From Streptomyces katrae (lineage in GTDB: Bacteria > Actinomycetota > Actinomycetes > Streptomycetales > Streptomycetaceae): a stretch of 9,180 nucleotides of DNA. The notes beneath the pieces are model-generated. The model was given only the letters and a program-made list of their open reading frames with translations, was not told the DNA's origin and did not search any database. Location: assembly GCF_000966975.1 (NCBI RefSeq), contig NZ_JZWV01000864.1, positions 1 through 9,180 of the forward strand, given 5' to 3'. This document shows, in pieces, positions 7,078 to 9,180 of the stretch. Position 1 is the stretch's first letter; every line of letters begins with the position of its first letter. The translations under genes and the position numbers were made by a program.

Positions 7078-7118
7078 GCCGCGGGGCGCGTTCCACCTGG
7101 TGGGACGCGCCCCGCGGC
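7078..7118 (+). terminator. Strong hairpin terminator after pepA
   Basis: GCCGCGGGGCGCGT (7078-7091) and its exact reverse complement (7105-7118) form a 14-bp perfect stem. The T at 7092 can wobble with the G at 7104, and CCACC/GGTGG continue the symmetry toward the centre. It begins 18 bases after the pepA stop. There is no U tract, as is common for Streptomyces terminators. The stem is symmetrical, so it would fold on either strand. Confidence 0.8.
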
Positions 7119-7126
7119 ACGCGCCG

Positions 7127-7158
7127 CACCCCGGGACCGGGACCCTGGACCCGGGGTG
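7127..7158 (+). terminator. Second hairpin downstream of pepA
   Basis: CACCCCGGG (7127-7135) pairs with CCCGGGGTG (7150-7158), nine base pairs around a 14-base loop. It starts nine bases after the first stem and is followed by a moderately T-rich TGTTCGCTCT. It is probably a back-up terminator, though it may instead mark the start of the lpdA regulatory region. Confidence 0.45.
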
Positions 7159-7165
7159 TGTTCGC

Positions 7166-7195
7166 TCTGGAAGAAATCTTGAGGATCAGTAGGTT
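7166..7195 (+). promoter_or_regulatory. Candidate lpdA promoter
   Basis: TAGGTT at 7190-7195 fits the actinobacterial -10 pattern. The -35 is poor: CTGGAA at 7167-7172 gives a 17-base spacer, with three of six matches to TTGACA. It lies directly after the second hairpin in a locally AT-richer stretch. Use of this site would give a leader of about 200 bases. An alternative start near the AT-richer bases at 7270-7285 would shorten it. Confidence 0.3.
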
Positions 7196-7351
7196 TCTAC
7201 GCCCGGGTAACCCGGACTTCGGGCAGAACGACGGTCCACACCCGGGGCCCGGCGTCCCGCGTTCCCCCGACAAATGCGAAGATGGGTTCTCGGCAGGACA
7301 GGGCCCCCACCACAGGGCCGAAGAAACAAGCGGCCGATTACCAGCCGCCGC

Positions 7352-7369
7352 CCGGTCACAGAGGACCGG
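7352..7369 (+). promoter_or_regulatory. Leader hairpin before the lpdA ribosome-binding site
   Basis: CCGGTC (7352-7357) and GACCGG (7364-7369) form a six-base-pair stem with the loop ACAGAG. It ends 18 bases before GGAGG. It could stabilise the mRNA end or tune initiation. It is short and may have no function. Confidence 0.25.
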
Positions 7370-7387
7370 TGCCCGGCGCACATGCAT

Positions 7388-7392
7388 GGAGG
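7388..7392 (+). promoter_or_regulatory. lpdA ribosome-binding site (decides start)
   Basis: GGAGG is a perfect Shine-Dalgarno core, seven bases before the GTG at 7400. It fixes that GTG as the start, in preference to the in-frame ATG at 7274, which would add 42 unrelated Arg/Pro-rich residues. Confidence 0.85.
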
Positions 7393-7399
7393 ACGTGAC

Positions 7400-8788
7400 G
7401 TGGCGAACGACGCCAGCACCGTTTTCGACCTAGTGATCCTCGGCGGTGGCAGTGGCGGCTACGCCGCGGCGCTCCGCGCATCCCAGCTGGGTCTCGACGT
7501 TGCGCTGATCGAGAAGAACAAGCTCGGCGGCACCTGCCTGCACAACGGCTGCATCCCCACGAAGGCTCTGCTGCACGCCGGTGAGGTCGCCGACCAGGCG
7601 CGCGAAGCCGGACAGTTCGGTGTCAAGGCCTCTTTCGAGGGCATCGACATCGCCGGTGTGCACAAGTACAAGGACGAGGTCATCGCCGGCCTCTACAAGG
7701 GTCTGCAGGGCCTGGTCGCCTCCCGCAAGGTGACCTACATCGAGGGTGAGGGCCGCCTCTCCTCCCCGACTTCCGTCGACGTCAACGGCCAGCGCATCCA
7801 GGGCCGCCACGTCCTGCTGGCGACCGGCTCCGTGCCGAAGTCCCTGCCCGGCCTGGACATCGACGGCAACCGCATCATCTCCTCGGACCACGCGCTGGTC
7901 CTGGACCGCGTGCCCCAGTCCGCGATCATCCTGGGCGGCGGCGTCATCGGCGTCGAGTTCGCCTCGGCGTGGAAGTCCTTCGGCACCGACGTCACCGTCA
8001 TCGAGGGCCTCAAGCACCTCGTCCCGGTCGAGGACGAGAACAGCTCCAAGATCCTGGAGCGCGCCTTCCGCAAGCGCGGCATCAAGTTCAACCTCGGCAC
8101 CTTCTTCCAGAAGGCCGAGTACACCGAGTCCGGCGTCCGCGTGACCCTCGCCGACGGCAAGACCTTCGAGGCCGAGGTGCTGCTGGTCGCCATCGGCCGC
8201 GGCCCGGTCTCGCAGGGCCTGGGCTACGAGGAGCAGGGCGTCGCGATGGACCGCGGCTACGTCCTGGTCGACGAGTACATGCGCACCAACGTGCCGACCA
8301 TCTCCGCCGTCGGTGACCTGGTCCCGACCCTCCAGCTCGCGCACGTCGGCTTCGCCGAGGGCATCCTGGTCGCGGAGCGCCTGGCCGGTCTGAAGACCGT
8401 CCCGATCGACTACGACGGCGTCCCGCGCGTCACGTACTGCCACCCCGAGGTCGCCTCCGTCGGCATCACCGAGGCCAAGGCCAAGGAGATCTACGGTGCG
8501 GACAAGGTCGTCGCCCTGAAGTACAACCTGGCGGGCAACGGCAAGAGCAAGATCCTGAAGACCGCGGGCGAGATCAAGCTCGTCCAGGTCAAGGACGGTG
8601 CCGTGGTCGGCGTCCACATGGTCGGTGACCGGATGGGCGAGCAGGTCGGCGAAGCCCAGCTGATCTACAACTGGGAGGCCCTGCCGGCCGAGGTCGCGCA
8701 GCTCATCCACGCGCACCCGACCCAGAACGAGGCCCTCGGCGAGGCCCACCTGGCCCTGGCCGGCAAGCCGCTTCACGCACACGACTAA
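7400..8788 (+). CDS. lpdA: Dihydrolipoamide dehydrogenase (E3)
   Basis: Cytosolic FAD-dependent E3 subunit of 462 residues. It reoxidises dihydrolipoyl groups of 2-oxoacid dehydrogenase complexes and passes electrons to NAD+. In order it shows the FAD dinucleotide motif GGGSGG (15-20), the redox-active disulfide C46/C51 in GGTCLHNGC, the NAD motif GGGVIG (179-184), the second FAD contact SAVGDL (302-307, D306), and the dimer-interface catalytic pair H439/E444 in HAHPTQNE. Length is normal for the family and no key residue is missing. The GTG at 7400 is supported by GGAGG at 7388-7392. sucB begins 57 bases after the TAA stop in the same direction, so the two are probably co-transcribed, supplying E3 and E2. 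As in most actinomycetes, this E3 could also serve pyruvate or branched-chain complexes; the sequence does not say which. Confidence 0.97.
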   Translation: MANDASTVFDLVILGGGSGGYAAALRASQLGLDVALIEKNKLGGTCLHNGCIPTKALLHAGEVADQAREAGQFGVKASFEGIDIAGVHKYKDEVIAGLYKGLQGLVASRKVTYIEGEGRLSSPTSVDVNGQRIQGRHVLLATGSVPKSLPGLDIDGNRIISSDHALVLDRVPQSAIILGGGVIGVEFASAWKSFGTDVTVIEGLKHLVPVEDENSSKILERAFRKRGIKFNLGTFFQKAEYTESGVRVTLADGKTFEAEVLLVAIGRGPVSQGLGYEEQGVAMDRGYVLVDEYMRTNVPTISAVGDLVPTLQLAHVGFAEGILVAERLAGLKTVPIDYDGVPRVTYCHPEVASVGITEAKAKEIYGADKVVALKYNLAGNGKSKILKTAGEIKLVQVKDGAVVGVHMVGDRMGEQVGEAQLIYNWEALPAEVAQLIHAHPTQNEALGEAHLALAGKPLHAHD

Positions 8789-8845
8789 TCCACAGTCACG
8801 GGCGCGACGACCACTTCCGCACTTTCGTTAGGAGCAACAGAAACC

Positions 8846-9180
8846 ATGCCGGTTTCCGTAACCCTTCCGGCGCTCGGTGAGAGCGTCACCGAGGGCACTG
8901 TCACCCGTTGGCTGAAGGCCGAGGGCGAGCGCGTCGAGGCCGACGAGCCGCTGCTCGAGGTCTCGACCGACAAGGTCGACACCGAGATCCCCTCCCCCGT
9001 CTCCGGCATCCTCGCGTCCATCAAGGTCGCCGAGGACGAGACCGTCGAGGTCGGTGCCGAGCTGGCGATCATCGACGACGGCTCGGGCGCCGCTGCCCCG
9101 GCCGCCGCTCCGGCCGCCGAGCCCGCCGCCGCCCCGGCGCCGGTCGCCGAGGCCCCGGCCGCCCCCGCACCGGCCGAGAC
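8846..9180 (+). CDS. sucB: 2-Oxoglutarate dehydrogenase E2 (dihydrolipoyl succinyltransferase), N-terminal part
   Basis: Only the first 111 codons are inside the window. Residues 1-76 are a biotinyl/lipoyl domain. The beta-hairpin [13 protein letters not shown] carries the lipoylation lysine K43; the opening [13 protein letters not shown] is typical of SucB-type E2 proteins. From about residue 80 it becomes a flexible Ala/Pro-rich linker. Streptomycete homologues often have a second lipoyl domain, then a subunit-binding domain and the catalytic acyltransferase core; these would lie beyond the right edge. The ATG at 8846 has AGGAG at 8830-8834, with a rather long 11-base spacing. It lies 57 bases after lpdA. 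An E2 for pyruvate or branched-chain oxoacids cannot be fully excluded from the N-terminus, but the lipoyl motif and the lpdA neighbour favour succinyl transfer. Confidence 0.92.
   Translation, partial: MPVSVTLPALGESVTEGTVTRWLKAEGERVEADEPLLEVSTDKVDTEIPSPVSGILASIKVAEDETVEVGAELAIIDDGSGAAAPAAAPAAEPAAAPAPVAEAPAAPAPAE

Larger units (their letters stand above)
7060..7399. other. Intergenic region, pepA / lpdA
   Basis: These 340 bases contain no convincing gene. An open frame continues upstream of the lpdA start to an ATG at 7274, but that extension lacks the character of an E3 N-terminus. The first 100 bases hold a strong hairpin (7078-7118) and a second one (7127-7158), ending pepA transcription. 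The rest is an lpdA promoter/leader zone with several small inverted repeats: CCGGG-TAA-CCCGG at 7203-7215, GGCCC/GGGCC at 7302-7319, and CCGGTC/GACCGG at 7352-7369. Confidence 0.6.

Noticed and set aside
7274..7399. Upstream ATG extension of lpdA by 42 residues
   Set aside because: The extension is Arg/Pro-rich, unlike E3 N-termini, and has no good ribosome-binding site, whereas GGAGG sits seven bases before the GTG at 7400.
7430..8782. Minus-strand open frame of 450 codons opposite lpdA
   Set aside because: Asp/Gly/Leu/Val-rich mirror of a real gene; all E3 motifs are on the plus strand.
9083..9180. GCC/CCG-rich repetitive tract at the right end
   Set aside because: It encodes the Ala/Pro linker after the lipoyl domain of an E2 protein, a normal feature rather than a repeat element.
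1..9180. CRISPR arrays, tRNA/rRNA genes, insertion sequences, TTA (bldA) codons in the main genes
   Set aside because: I looked for direct-repeat arrays, cloverleaf-like sequences, transposase motifs and in-frame TTA codons and saw none; a computed scan would be more reliable.

Overview
The window looks like a stretch of a Streptomyces-type actinomycete chromosome. GC is very high with a strong G/C bias at third codon positions, GTG starts are common, and the right half carries the order leucyl aminopeptidase - dihydrolipoamide dehydrogenase - dihydrolipoyl succinyltransferase. From memory this matches the S. coelicolor SCO2179-SCO2181 region. All genus-level statements rest on reading, not on a search.

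Left half, minus strand (5172 down to 1): three genes read in the same direction and plausibly form an exopolysaccharide operon. In transcription order they are: a secreted polysaccharide deacetylase resembling the fungal galactosaminogalactan deacetylase Agd3 (family CE18; 3145-5172); a cytoplasmic GT4 glycosyltransferase of the PelF/DUF3492 type (1463-3004); and a polytopic membrane protein with about ten helices, overlapping the glycosyltransferase by four bases and running off the left edge (1-1466). The inferred logic is polymerisation inside, passage through the membrane protein, then N-deacetylation outside to give a cationic, adhesive hexosamine polymer comparable to Pel or fungal galactosaminogalactan. 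Two GC-rich hairpins, one followed by a short T run, lie between the deacetylase and the glycosyltransferase and could attenuate transcription.

Centre (5173-5529): a divergent intergenic region with promoter-like sequences, three copies of AACCTGGAG, a 15-bp near-palindrome, and a hairpin in the deacetylase leader.

Right half, plus strand: pepA (5530-7059) has a complete M17 metal and catalytic set. It is followed by a strong 14-bp-stem terminator. A structured gap of about 340 bp then leads to lpdA (7400-8788), the E3 component of 2-oxoacid dehydrogenase complexes, and 57 bases later to the start of sucB (8846 to the right edge), the lipoyl-bearing E2 component. These are housekeeping genes. 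The most unusual part of the window is the deacetylase/PelF-like/membrane-protein cluster.
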